Source: WYZ-LMO2 sp038731605 (GTDB lineage: Archaea; Halobacteriota; Archaeoglobi; Archaeoglobales; Archaeoglobaceae). From it: 64,000 bases of DNA. Both the position numbers and the translations under genes were made by a program. Location of the stretch: positions 33,229 through 97,228 of the forward strand of contig JAVYQP010000005.1 of NCBI GenBank assembly GCA_038731605.1, given 5' to 3'. Below are positions 33,407 through 42,043 of the stretch, in pieces. The number at the start of each line of letters is the position of its first letter. The stretch's first letter is position 1. The notes under the pieces are model-generated. The model was not told the origin of the DNA and ran no database searches. It was given only the letters and a program-made list of their open reading frames with translations.

Positions 33407-34393
33407 ATGGCAAAAATCTACCATGAAAAAGATGCGAACCTCGAAGTTTTGAAGGGCAAGAAGATCTGCATCGTTGGCTATGGAAGCCAGGGGCATGCGC
33501 ATGCCTTGAACTTGCGTGATTCCGGGCTCGATGTTACGGTTGCACTTCCAGAGTGGGACAAGGAGAGCTGGCAGAAAGCGGAGAAAGATGGGATGAAAGT
33601 CGTTAGCCTTGAGAAGATAGACGGCGATTTGATCGCAATGCTAATCCCAGACATGGTTCAGCCAGAGGTCTATAGGAGGTTCGTGAAGGATAAGCTCAAG
33701 GCTGGCTCGGCAATTCTATTCGCCCATGGGTTCAACATCCACTACAACCAAATCGTCCCTCCGCAGAACGTCGACGTGATCATGGTCGCTCCAAAGGGAC
33801 CGGGACCACTGGTGAGGAGGATGTTCGTCGAGGGTAAAGGTGTTCCAGCGCTCGTTGCGGTGAAGCAGAACGCAAGTGGGAAAGCTTTGGAAATCGCCCT
33901 CGCCTATGCGAAGGGAATCGGCGCAACAAGGGCGGGTGTGATAGAGACGACGTTCAAGGAAGAGACAGAGACAGATCTCTTTGGAGAGCAAGTAGACCTC
34001 TGCGGTGGGGTTGCGGAGATGATAAAGATGTCCTTCGAGACGCTCGTTGAAGCTGGCTACCAGCCGGAGGTTGCTTATTTCGAAGTCTTGCACGAGCTAA
34101 AGCTCATAGTCGATCTAATCTACGAGGGGGGAATATTCAACATGTGGAGGGCTGTGAGCGAAACCGCAAAATACGGTGGGATGACGAGGGGGAAGCGGAT
34201 ATTCACAGAGGCTACGAGACAGGAGATGAGGAAGATCCTGAAGGAGATTCAGACTGGCGAATTTGCGAGGGAGTGGATTTTGGAGAACTTGGCAGGAAGA
34301 CCAGTTTACAACAAGCTGTTGGAGATGGAAGCAAATCACCCAATAGAGACAGTTGGGAAAGAGGTTAGGAAAATGATCCCATGGCTTAAATAA
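33407..34393 (+). CDS. ilvC: Ketol-acid reductoisomerase
   Basis: About 328 residues, the standard class I length, from ATG 33407 (MAKIYHEKDANLEVLKGKK) with GGTGGT six bases upstream. An in-frame ATG at 33374 makes an ATGA overlap with the methyltransferase but would add 11 residues not usual in the family. Rossmann motif IVGYGSQGHAHALNLRDSG; the knotted C-terminal domain has KEETETDLFGEQVDLCGG and YEGGIFNMWRAVSETAKYG. Step two of valine and isoleucine synthesis, using NADPH and Mg2+. No other ilv gene is nearby. A T6 run (34394-34399) follows the stop. Confidence 0.95.
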   Translation: MAKIYHEKDANLEVLKGKKICIVGYGSQGHAHALNLRDSGLDVTVALPEWDKESWQKAEKDGMKVVSLEKIDGDLIAMLIPDMVQPEVYRRFVKDKLKAGSAILFAHGFNIHYNQIVPPQNVDVIMVAPKGPGPLVRRMFVEGKGVPALVAVKQNASGKALEIALAYAKGIGATRAGVIETTFKEETETDLFGEQVDLCGGVAEMIKMSFETLVEAGYQPEVAYFEVLHELKLIVDLIYEGGIFNMWRAVSETAKYGGMTRGKRIFTEATRQEMRKILKEIQTGEFAREWILENLAGRPVYNKLLEMEANHPIETVGKEVRKMIPWLK

Positions 34394-34469
34394 TTTTTTG
34401 CCTTTTAGCTGTTTTGCCCTCGTTTTCTGGTGTTGACAAAGAATATATTCATCCAGCGAGGCGAGCTCC

Positions 34470-35381
34470 ATGGAACTGATAAGGCTCATCAAGGGTTGCA
34501 GGAAAAAGAAGGCGCTTGTTTTCGGAATTGGCGGTGGGGGAGACATAGTTAGCACGATTCCGGTTGCAAACTTTCTAAGGCTTTTCGAATTCGAGGTGAT
34601 TCACGGCGGAGTTATGTGGGATCGGCTGATCTTAGACCCAAAACCCGGTCCGAGGAGCGTTGAGGAGCTTTTAAACGCTGAAAAATTTGCGGAGACGATT
34701 GCGATCATAGGGGAAGAAACCAGGACGTTCGATGGTATTAAACCGAATCTTGCAAGGTCTGCAAAGTTCTTTGGAAGAGTTGTTGGGCTCGATATAACCA
34801 AAGGTGTGCGAAAACTGCAAAGGGATTTGGAGGAGTTTATAGAAACAGAGAGCATAGGACTTCTTGTTGGTGTCGACGCTGGAGGGGATGCGATCTCTGT
34901 CGGCTACGAGTCAGGGGTTAGAAGTCCTTTGGCAGATGCGATGAGCGTTGCTCTGCTCAGCGAACTCGACGGTTTGGTTGCAGTAACTGGATTTGGAAGC
35001 GACGGGGAGCTGAAAATCGAGGAACTTATGCTCAACATCTCCGAAATCATGCGTATCCATGGCTTCCTTGGTTGCTCGTCGCTGAGCGATGAAGACTGCG
35101 CAGAGATGGAGAGGGTTTGCGAACACGTTGTCACCGAAGCGAGCAAGATCCCAATTCTCGCATACCGTGGAGAGTTTGGATTGAAGAAGATAAGGAAAGG
35201 GAGAACCGTTCTTATAACCCCCATATCTGCACTCATTCTCTATTTCAAAGCAAAAGCGGTGATGGAAGTTAACGAGTCCGCAAAGCTCGTTCTCAACGCA
35301 GACAGCATCGAATCTGCAAATCGGATACTGAACAAAAACGGAATAATCACTGAGCTCGACTACGAAAGAATTGTCAGCTAA
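34470..35381 (+). CDS. DUF1152 protein
   Basis: 303 residues. The N-terminus has a glycine-rich nucleotide-binding-like loop (ALVFGIGGGGDIVSTIP), and the middle GLLVGVDAGGDAISVGYE, both typical of DUF1152. Function is unknown; the fold is likely Rossmann-like. ATG 34470 is preceded by AAGAATATATTC (34438-34448) at about 26 bases, suggesting a leaderless message. The 3' end overlaps the convergent RPA-associated gene by 4 bases. Confidence 0.75.
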   Translation: MELIRLIKGCRKKKALVFGIGGGGDIVSTIPVANFLRLFEFEVIHGGVMWDRLILDPKPGPRSVEELLNAEKFAETIAIIGEETRTFDGIKPNLARSAKFFGRVVGLDITKGVRKLQRDLEEFIETESIGLLVGVDAGGDAISVGYESGVRSPLADAMSVALLSELDGLVAVTGFGSDGELKIEELMLNISEIMRIHGFLGCSSLSDEDCAEMERVCEHVVTEASKIPILAYRGEFGLKKIRKGRTVLITPISALILYFKAKAVMEVNESAKLVLNADSIESANRILNKNGIITELDYERIVS

Positions 35382-36010
35382 TATATGTCGTCCAGACCCA
35401 TTATCTCTTCTTCTATGGAGCTATCCAGATCGAAATCCTCGCTTTCTTCTGTTATCTCTGTCTCCTCTCTCAGTTTTTGAAGCGCCATGATGACCATTTC
35501 CTTGTATTCTTCGAGGTTGGTGTTGTATTTCTCCTTTGCGAGCTTTGCAAGCTCGTTGTCGCTGTTCATGAGCTCAATTCTCTTCAGCGTCGCCTTCGCA
35601 GTTTCAAGGATCCAATAGTCTCGGGTCTCGAAATCGGAAACAACAATGCTTTCTGGTCTGATAAAAGGAATCGCTCTCTCGTCTCGTTGCAGTAGCTTTG
35701 CCTTCGCTGTTATCGCAACCGTCGATGGAACGTCGATCTCCACAAGCGCCTCCTTTGCATCTGGGTCGAATTTTCCAATGAAGCCAAGAAAGGATCCAGT
35801 GGGATCTGCGACTCTTATCCTCAAAACATCCTCGTTCCTCGTTTCCTCCTTTTCGAGGAGGGCTCCAACGATAAAAACACGGTTGCATTTGAGTCCCAAA
35901 GGCGTTAAAACGTAAGCCGGCTCTCTCTCGGCCTCTCCGCCTATCTTGAATTTCGAATCGTTGAACTCCTTCGCAAAAACTCTCCTTGCGACTTCTCTTC
36001 TCGGTCTCAA
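35378..36010 (-). CDS. RPA-associated OB-fold protein (COG3390)
   Basis: 210 residues. An OB-fold covers about residues 25-125 (YVLTPLGLKCNRVFIVGALL, RIRVADPTGSFLGFIGKFDP, STVAITAKAKLL). A helical and acidic tail ends TEESEDFDLDSSIEEEI. This RPAP family is always found with the archaeal single-stranded DNA-binding RPA and is thought to bind it or ssDNA. ATGA overlap with the rpa gene, so translation is coupled. Confidence 0.85.
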   Translation of the reverse strand: MRPRREVARRVFAKEFNDSKFKIGGEAEREPAYVLTPLGLKCNRVFIVGALLEKEETRNEDVLRIRVADPTGSFLGFIGKFDPDAKEALVEIDVPSTVAITAKAKLLQRDERAIPFIRPESIVVSDFETRDYWILETAKATLKRIELMNSDNELAKLAKEKYNTNLEEYKEMVIMALQKLREETEITEESEDFDLDSSIEEEIMGLDDIY

Positions 36011-36921
36011 GCTTTCACCTCTGCGAGCAACTTTTCAACCTCCTTCGAAACCTTCGCCTTCAGAAACTCTGCACTCTTCACGTTTATCGTGCTCAGTCGG
36101 ATTTCGCCTGAAACTCGTAGATATCTGCCGAGCAACTTCCTTTTTAGTTCGCTGAGAACGATGCCTCGGTCTAAGTGCTCGAATGCGAGCTTTTTGGCAG
36201 TTGCAAGATCGAGATCCGTGAGCGATTTTATTGCGTTCTCGCTGAACTCGACGTCGTAAGTCTTCTCCCCGTCGTCAAGAACTCCACGGAGTCGGAGGAC
36301 TTCGGTTGTCTCGACTTTTCCGTGTTCTTTGCATATTCCCGCTTTTGTTATCCTCCCGCAGTTTTTGCAAACCTGCACGAGTCCACTGTTTGGAGAAATC
36401 GAAACCAAGGCTCCAACAGCTTCGATCTCGCCCCCCTCGCTTACATCTATCTCCTCATCGATCTCCTTAACTTCGCTTATGCTCGTGACCTTCACGCTCT
36501 TAACTCCAGCAAACTCGTCGACAACGACCTTCTCGAACAGGTAGCATTTGTTCTCCTCAACCCTTCCTTTCCCAGATTTTGCCCATATCACGAACCTCGC
36601 AGTCCCAGTCTCGTCCCCTATGACCCCCCACTGCGCTATGGAGGCGTTTGTAGCGTTCCAGAGCTGAAGGACTTTTGCCTTCACACTTACCCACTTCCCC
36701 GGCTCAAGCTCCGAAATCTTTGTCAGAGGGTAACGTAAGGACTCTCTTGAGATATCGAATTCTCTCCGCAATCCGTTGATCACAGTTCTTCTCGCTTCTT
36801 CTTCAGGAACTTTGAACTCAAAAATGAGCAGTTTGAGCCTTTTCTCGATATCCGACTTCTTTACGCCATGCTCTTTGAAAAGCTCGTAGATCTCATCCAC
36901 GATTTTTGAGATTTTATCCAT
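36007..36921 (-). CDS. rpa: Replication protein A, single-stranded DNA binding
   Basis: About 304 residues from ATG 36921, chosen because GTTTTTTAAG at 36941-36950 lies 25 bases upstream; an in-frame TTG at 36933 is less likely. An N-terminal helical region is followed by OB-folds (WVSVKAKVLQLWNA, GDETGTARFVIWAKSG) and a zinc finger (CKNCGRITKAGICKEHG), as in euryarchaeal RPA41-type subunits. It protects ssDNA in replication and repair. The RPAP partner follows at once. Confidence 0.9.
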   Translation of the reverse strand: MDKISKIVDEIYELFKEHGVKKSDIEKRLKLLIFEFKVPEEEARRTVINGLRREFDISRESLRYPLTKISELEPGKWVSVKAKVLQLWNATNASIAQWGVIGDETGTARFVIWAKSGKGRVEENKCYLFEKVVVDEFAGVKSVKVTSISEVKEIDEEIDVSEGGEIEAVGALVSISPNSGLVQVCKNCGRITKAGICKEHGKVETTEVLRLRGVLDDGEKTYDVEFSENAIKSLTDLDLATAKKLAFEHLDRGIVLSELKRKLLGRYLRVSGEIRLSTINVKSAEFLKAKVSKEVEKLLAEVKA

Positions 36922-36940
36922 GTCCTTAGTCAAACGATTG

Positions 36941-36950
36941 CTTAAAAAAC
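36941..36950 (-). promoter_or_regulatory. TATA box of the rpa operon
   Basis: GTTTTTTAAG on the minus strand is centred 25 bases before ATG 36921 and decides that start. Confidence 0.5.
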
Positions 36951-36993
36951 GTTTGCTCCGTCGTTTCCTATGCAGAAAAGAATTAAATAAAGC

Positions 36994-37587
36994 TCAGAGC
37001 TCCGCTTCGAAGTCCTCTACGGTGTATGGGAAATCCTCTCCTCTCGCCTTCTTTATTTCCCTTGCTATTAGCCAATAGATGAGCGCTAAGGCTTTTCTCC
37101 CTTTGTTGTTCGTCGGTATTATCAAGTCGATGTCTGCGGTCGAGTTGTTCGTGTCGCAAAGTGCGATCACGGGAATTCCGATCTTCGTCGCTTCCGCAAT
37201 CGCCTGTTTATCGATCGCTGGATCGTTGACGAAGACGATCTCGGGTTCGACGTATTCCTTGAGGTTCGGGTTTGTGAGTGTTCCGGGAACAAAGCGATCA
37301 ACGATGTAGCTCGTTCCCACGATCTCCGAGAACTTCTTTACTGGTTTCTGCGCATACTGCCTCGCTGCAACGAGCAAAATCTTGGACGGCTCGTATCGAA
37401 GCAGAAGCTTGACACAAGCTCTGATCCTCTGATCCAATTTTTTGATGTCCAAGATGTATAGCCCATCCTGGCGAACCTTGAATATGAACTCTCTCATGTC
37501 CCCTGTTTTGATCTGCGTCCCTATGTGGACTCCCGCTGCCAAGTATTCCTCGGGCGGTATGAGGTATTCGTATTCGACTTCCATCAT
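36994..37587 (-). CDS. rps2: 30S ribosomal protein S2
   Basis: 197 residues, the archaeal length (bacterial S2 is about 240). Clear S2 segments: YLAAGVHIGTQIKTGDM, FVPGTLTNPNLKEYVEPEI, VNDPAIDKQAIAEA, ALCDTNNSTADIDLIIPTNN. Last gene of the rpoK-eno-rps2 cluster, the common archaeal arrangement. It has two adjacent ATGs (37587 and 37584) behind GGTGAG and overlaps the eno stop. Confidence 0.97.
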   Translation of the reverse strand: MMEVEYEYLIPPEEYLAAGVHIGTQIKTGDMREFIFKVRQDGLYILDIKKLDQRIRACVKLLLRYEPSKILLVAARQYAQKPVKKFSEIVGTSYIVDRFVPGTLTNPNLKEYVEPEIVFVNDPAIDKQAIAEATKIGIPVIALCDTNNSTADIDLIIPTNNKGRKALALIYWLIAREIKKARGEDFPYTVEDFEAEL

Positions 37588-38780
37588 ATTCTCACCATCC
37601 TTGCATCGAGCATTTCCTCAATCCTAATCATTTCGTTTAGCTTGGCAATCCTTTCGCCACCAACAACGCCAGTCTTTATTAGTTTTGCGTTGAAGGCAAC
37701 CGCCAAGTGTGCTAAGTAGTTGTCTTCAGTTTCTCCACTCCTGTGGCTTACGACAATATCGAAACCACCACTTCTCGCTATCTTAACAGCTTTAAACGTA
37801 TCTGTAAGCGTTCCAACTTGGTTGGGCTTCACGAGGAGAGCATTTCCAGCCTTCATCTCCACAGCCTTCTCGACTCTTTTCCAATTCGTAACGAAGATGT
37901 CATCCCCACAAACCATGCAGTCCACGGACTTCGTAAGCTCAGCAAAGCCCTCAAAGTCTTCCTCGTGTAGAGGATCTTCAACGTATAGGAGATCATATTT
38001 TTCAACGAGCTCCGCAACAAAGCTTATCTGCTCGGCTTTATCGAGCTCTTTTCCCTTGTAAACGTATTTTTCCCCATTCCAAAGCTCACTCGATGCGAAG
38101 TCGAGACCGATGCGAACCTTAGTTCCATTCTCTTTCTCGACTTTCTCGATAGCCTTTGTTAAGATCTCGAAAGCGGTCTCGTCGCTTATCTTCGCAGCCC
38201 ATGCACCTTCGTCGCCCTTCGCAGTGAAGATCCCCTTAGACTTCAGGAGGTTTCCGACTTCTCTGTGAACCTCCGCATTGATCCTTTGCGCCTCAAAAAA
38301 GCTCTTTGCTCCCACTGGGATAACGAGAAATTCCTGAATGCTCGTAGAACCTTCTGCGTGCTTACCTCCGCCGATCACGTTCCCAAGGGGGTAGGGGAGC
38401 TCTTTGGCAAAAGCTCCGCCAAGGTAAGTGCATAAGGGGACTCCGAGGATTAGAGATGCGCATTTCGCTACTGCGATGCTCGCAGAAACTGCGAAGTTTG
38501 CGCCGATGTTTGCGAAGTTCTCTGTGCCGTCGACTTCACGCAACGCCTCATCAATTGCCACTTGATCGAACACGCTCAGCCCTATGAGGGCTTTAGAAAC
38601 CTTCTCTTCTATCTCTTTTAGCTTTCTTGGGCTTACAACAATCGCTTCGTGCGTCCCCGTTGACGCCCCGCTCGGAGCTGAAGCGATCGCAATGTAGCCT
38701 TCGCTCTCGACTTCGCACTCCACTGTCTCCTTCCCCCTACTGTCAAATACTATGCGATACCGGAGATCCTCTACTATCAA
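37584..38780 (-). CDS. eno: Enolase
   Basis: 398 residues from a TTG start at 38780, chosen because GAGGTGATC stands just upstream and IVEDLRYRIVFDSRGKETVE begins the family N-terminus. Motifs: PSGASTGTHEA, LGNVIGGGKHA, YVEDPLHEEDFEGFAELT, CGDDIFVTN, KPNQVGTLTDT, SHRSGETED, all with the catalytic residues present. It interconverts 2-phosphoglycerate and phosphoenolpyruvate. It lies nine bases behind rpoK and overlaps rps2. It is slightly shorter than the usual 410-430. Confidence 0.97.
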   Translation of the reverse strand: MIVEDLRYRIVFDSRGKETVECEVESEGYIAIASAPSGASTGTHEAIVVSPRKLKEIEEKVSKALIGLSVFDQVAIDEALREVDGTENFANIGANFAVSASIAVAKCASLILGVPLCTYLGGAFAKELPYPLGNVIGGGKHAEGSTSIQEFLVIPVGAKSFFEAQRINAEVHREVGNLLKSKGIFTAKGDEGAWAAKISDETAFEILTKAIEKVEKENGTKVRIGLDFASSELWNGEKYVYKGKELDKAEQISFVAELVEKYDLLYVEDPLHEEDFEGFAELTKSVDCMVCGDDIFVTNWKRVEKAVEMKAGNALLVKPNQVGTLTDTFKAVKIARSGGFDIVVSHRSGETEDNYLAHLAVAFNAKLIKTGVVGGERIAKLNEMIRIEEMLDARMVRI

Positions 38781-38789
38781 GGGATCACC

Positions 38790-39014
38790 TCAAAACGCAT
38801 CGTGTTTTTCGAGCCAGACAAATCTATTCGCCCTCCTCTTTACGGTTATCGGAATAACACCTTTTTCAAACTCCTCGATCGCTATCTCGATCGGATCGGT
38901 CTTGTCCGTTTCAATCAAAACTGGCGCTCCCATCGCTATTTGCAACGCCCTTGCTCCAATTATCCGGGCTTTTTCAAACCTCGTATACCTGAACGGGAAA
39001 TCTTTAATGCCCAT
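38790..39014 (-). CDS. rpoK: RNA polymerase subunit K (omega-like)
   Basis: 74 residues. RpoK/omega signature FRYTRFEKARIIGARALQIA, then MGAPVLI and the acidic DPIEIAIEEFEKGVIPI and C-terminal RRANRFVWL. ATG 39014 follows GAGGGGTG; the adjacent GTG 39017 is less likely. The tRNA-Pro gene ends only 11 bases upstream on the same strand, so rpoK probably shares its transcript. Confidence 0.95.
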   Translation of the reverse strand: MGIKDFPFRYTRFEKARIIGARALQIAMGAPVLIETDKTDPIEIAIEEFEKGVIPITVKRRANRFVWLEKHDAF

Positions 39015-39022
39015 CACCCCTC

Positions 39023-39099
<77 letters not shown>

Positions 39100-39120
39100 C
39101 TTAAAAGCGAAGGCTAATCG

Positions 39121-39130
39121 GTATAAAAAC
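39121..39130 (-). promoter_or_regulatory. TATA box of tRNA-Pro (and probably rpoK-eno-rps2)
   Basis: GTTTTTATAC on the minus strand is centred 26 bases before the tRNA 5' end. No separate promoter is possible in the 10 bases between tRNA and rpoK. Confidence 0.55.
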
Positions 39131-39166
39131 TTTGAGATCACCGAAAGCTTTTTATGCACTGGAAAT

Positions 39167-39182
39167 TTTAGGTTAACCTAAA
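39167..39182 (+). promoter_or_regulatory. Perfect 16-bp palindrome, probable DtxR/IdeR-type iron operator of feoAB
   Basis: TTTAGGTTAACCTAAA is a perfect palindrome ending on the A of the feoA ATG. It resembles the DtxR/MntR-family consensus (TTAGG...CCTAA). A TATA-like CTTTTTATG lies at 39148-39156, so the palindrome occupies the region from about -15 to +1 of a leaderless transcript, where bound repressor would block initiation. Iron control is inferred from the genes it precedes. Confidence 0.65.
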
Positions 39183-39403
39183 TGGTGACCACCTTAGATT
39201 CTGCGGAAGGGAAAGTGAGGATAATGGGGATCGTTGGAGGAAAAGGATTCGTTCGGAGACTTGCGGATATGGGGCTAATGCCGGGAAAGGTTGTTGAAGT
39301 GGTGAGCAAAGGTCCACCGATCGTTGTTAGGGTCATGGACTCAGAGATCGCAATTGGGCGTGGAATTGCGAAGAAGATTTTGGTTGAGGTTTTGAATGGA
39401 TAG
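39182..39403 (+). CDS. feoA: FeoA, ferrous iron transport accessory protein
   Basis: 73 residues with the SH3-like FeoA fold: VRIMGIVGGKGFVRRLADMG, LMPGKVVEVVSKGPPIVVRV and the IAIGRGIAKKILVE end. It acts with FeoB in Fe2+ uptake. ATG 39182 lies at the edge of the palindrome. It overlaps feoB by 8 bases. Confidence 0.92.
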   Translation: MVTTLDSAEGKVRIMGIVGGKGFVRRLADMGLMPGKVVEVVSKGPPIVVRVMDSEIAIGRGIAKKILVEVLNG

Positions 39404-41375
39404 AATATACTTGATAGCACAGCCAAACTCTGGAAAAACGACGCTTTTTAACCAGCTCACGTGCGAAAACTGTTACGTTGCAAACTGGCCCGGGAAAACG
39501 GTGGAAACCTTCAACGCAAGGATCGTGCATCACGGAAAGGAGATCGAAATCGTAGATCTCCCGGGAATAAACAGCTTCAGAACCCTCAGCAAGGAGGAGG
39601 AGTTGACCAAAGAGGTTATCTTTGGAAAAGATGGTGTAGCGGTTGTTTTGGTCAACGGGGAATCTCTATACAGGTCTTTTTACTTTGCGGTTCAAGTTCT
39701 CGAGCTTAGGGAGAACGCAATTCTCGCAATAAACAAGCTCGACTATCTCGAAAGGAAAGGTATTCACGTGAACGCAGAGATCTTGAGCAAGAAGCTTGGC
39801 ACAGAAGTCATACTGCTCAGCGCTCTGCGTAGAATTGGAATAAATCAGTTACTTGACAGATCGATAGACTACTTGGAAAACAGATCCAAGAGGAGGCTCA
39901 AGATCGATTACGGAGTTCTCGAGACCTTTATTGAAAAGGCAGAGAAGATAACGGGCGATCGAGCCCTTGCACTCAGAGCAATCGAGGGTGACGAGTTCGT
40001 TTTGTCCTCTCTCCCAGCGGAGAAAAAGGCTGAAATCGAAAAGATCGTTGCGGAAATCTCGAAGAACTACGGAAACCCAGAGGAGATAATCGCCATGCGT
40101 AGGTATAGATTCGTCGAAGAAGTTCTGAGCTCTGCGGTGAAGGAAGTCAAAGTCGCTGAAGAGCCCTTCGGAAAAACGATCGATAGGGTATTTTTCAGCA
40201 AGTTCGGGGCTCTTTTATCCCTTCTAATCTTATTCTTTGCTTTATTCGTTTCTTTCTCCATAAACACGGGCTTTCCTCTGAACCTAATACTGCGCTCGAT
40301 TGGTTACGAGGAGCTTGCGGAGATCGTCGAAACTTACAGTTTAGTGGAACTGATATCCACAGCTTTTGATCGAATCTCGCAATTTTTGGACGAGAACATT
40401 CCGGACTCGATACTCAAGGATCTTCTCGTCGGCGGAATTATTCCGGGAATTGGAGCGGTCGCTTCCTTTTTCCCCCTGATCATCGTTTTGAACTACGTAA
40501 TGTCGCTCATCGAAGACAGTGGTGTGATGGCGAGAATCGCAGTGTCGATGGATCGATTTTTTGCGATTTTTGGCTTAACGGGGAAGTCTGTTTTTCCGTT
40601 CAGCATAAGCTTAGCCTGCAACGTTCCGGGAATTGCGACGACGAGAATACTTGAAACCGATTCGGAAAGGATAAGAGTTGCTTTAGCCTCGCCATTCGTG
40701 ATTTGCCAAGCAAGGCTACTTGTGATCGTTCTGTTCGTAACCGCTTTGTTGATTTCGCCAATTCTCCAAAGCCTGACGATAATCGCTGTCTACGTTCTCT
40801 CGGTCTTCCTCTTCATACTTACGACGATGGCTTACCGCAGAGTTGTTAAAAAGGAGCCTTCAGAACTGCTCATCGAGCTCCCCCCTTACCACTTCCCCAG
40901 CCTGAAGGTGAGTTGGTGGATAACTTGGGCGAGGAGCAAGGCGTTCATAGTGAAGGTTGGGAAACTGCTTCTAACGTTCTCCGTTGTCATGTGGCTTCTC
41001 GACTACGCTGGGATTACAAAGCTCATCGGCGCAATCATCGCAAAAGCCTTCGTGCCCTTCGGCTTTGAAAGTCCCGAGTTTGGCTTCGCAATCCTCGTGG
41101 GATTTCTTGCTAAGGAACTGATAATTTCAGCCCTTGCAGTCTCGTTCGGAACTTCGAATCCTTCAGAAATCCTTTCCCAGCTCGCTTTAACCCCTGAGCA
41201 AGCGATAGCGATCATAATCTTTATAGCCTTCTACACGCCCTGTGTTGCAACGCTTTCTGCGATTTACGCAGAGATAAGGGATCGTAAGCTCCTACTCCTC
41301 TCGATCGCCTTCCAGATCTTGGTGGCATACTTCGTTGCTTTGATCAGCTATATTGTCCTTAGCCTTTTGCTTTAA
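39396..41375 (+). CDS. feoB: FeoB, ferrous iron transporter
   Basis: 659 residues. An N-terminal GTPase domain: G1 AQPNSGKTTLFN (the first residue is Ala where Gly is usual), WPGKTVE, G3 DLPGINSF, G4 NKLD. A helical spacer follows, then 7-8 membrane helices with the Gate motifs: VGGIIPGIGAVASFFP, FSLACNVPGIATTRI-like ISLACNVPGIATTR, and FYTPCVATLSAIYAE. Takes up Fe2+, driven or gated by GTP. The 3' end overlaps the convergent UDG gene by 4 bases. Confidence 0.95.
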   Translation: MDRIYLIAQPNSGKTTLFNQLTCENCYVANWPGKTVETFNARIVHHGKEIEIVDLPGINSFRTLSKEEELTKEVIFGKDGVAVVLVNGESLYRSFYFAVQVLELRENAILAINKLDYLERKGIHVNAEILSKKLGTEVILLSALRRIGINQLLDRSIDYLENRSKRRLKIDYGVLETFIEKAEKITGDRALALRAIEGDEFVLSSLPAEKKAEIEKIVAEISKNYGNPEEIIAMRRYRFVEEVLSSAVKEVKVAEEPFGKTIDRVFFSKFGALLSLLILFFALFVSFSINTGFPLNLILRSIGYEELAEIVETYSLVELISTAFDRISQFLDENIPDSILKDLLVGGIIPGIGAVASFFPLIIVLNYVMSLIEDSGVMARIAVSMDRFFAIFGLTGKSVFPFSISLACNVPGIATTRILETDSERIRVALASPFVICQARLLVIVLFVTALLISPILQSLTIIAVYVLSVFLFILTTMAYRRVVKKEPSELLIELPPYHFPSLKVSWWITWARSKAFIVKVGKLLLTFSVVMWLLDYAGITKLIGAIIAKAFVPFGFESPEFGFAILVGFLAKELIISALAVSFGTSNPSEILSQLALTPEQAIAIIIFIAFYTPCVATLSAIYAEIRDRKLLLLSIAFQILVAYFVALISYIVLSLLL

Positions 41376-41968
41376 AAATCCAGGAGGCTTTTTTGCCTTC
41401 TCTTAAACAAGGACGCAAGCCTTCTGAAACTCTCCTCGTATTCGTTTCTGAGCTGTGGCTTGTAGAGGATCGCAGCTGGATGATATAGCGGAACTATCTT
41501 CACACTTTTTCCCCAGGCTGAAACCTCGAAAACCTTCCCCTGCACTTTCGTGATCGAAGAAAAGTTGAGCCCAAAGGTCTCGAATATGAACTTCGCAGAG
41601 TGTCTGCCGAGGCAAACTATCACGTTGGGCTTCACAACTTCGAGCTGTCTGAGCAAGTAACTCCCGCATGCGTTCACTTCTTCTGGCAGTGGATCCCTGT
41701 TGTTCGGCGGTCTGCACTTTAGGACGTTGGTGATGAAAACATCTTCTCTGCTCAATCCCATGAGCGAGATCATCTCTGTCAGCAGTTTTCCTGCGTTTCC
41801 GACGAACGGCTCTCCTTTGATGTCTTCTTCTCTCCCTGGAGCTTCTCCAACGAAAAACACTTCAGCTCTCTCGTTTCCGGTGCCCGGAACGAAGTTCGTC
41901 TTTGTTTTGTGGAGCTCGCACCTCGTGCATCGCAGTATCTCTTCTCTGATGCCCTCGAGGGTTTCCAT
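41372..41968 (-). CDS. udg: Family 4 uracil-DNA glycosylase
   Basis: 198 residues, close in length to the characterised thermophilic archaeal and bacterial family 4 enzymes. Motif 1 GEAPGREEDIKGEPFVG, motif LYHPAAILYKP near the C-terminus. Iron-sulfur ligands: CTRCELHK, VLKCRPPNN and NACGSYL. It removes uracil from DNA. The C-terminal QKSLLDF fits a PCNA-interacting (PIP) box. It is divergent from the nitroreductase gene. Confidence 0.93.
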   Translation of the reverse strand: METLEGIREEILRCTRCELHKTKTNFVPGTGNERAEVFFVGEAPGREEDIKGEPFVGNAGKLLTEMISLMGLSREDVFITNVLKCRPPNNRDPLPEEVNACGSYLLRQLEVVKPNVIVCLGRHSAKFIFETFGLNFSSITKVQGKVFEVSAWGKSVKIVPLYHPAAILYKPQLRNEYEESFRRLASLFKRRQKSLLDF

Positions 41969-42015
41969 GCGACAAGTTCACGAGGGTTTTTAAGTTTTGA
42001 TCCTTGGGCAAACCA

Positions 42016-42023
42016 AGATATAA
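42016..42023 (+). promoter_or_regulatory. TATA box of the nitroreductase gene
   Basis: AGATATAA is centred 25 bases before ATG 42044, which selects this start over frames reaching further upstream. Confidence 0.5.
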
Positions 42024-42043
42024 CCAGAGTTAAACTCTATCGC

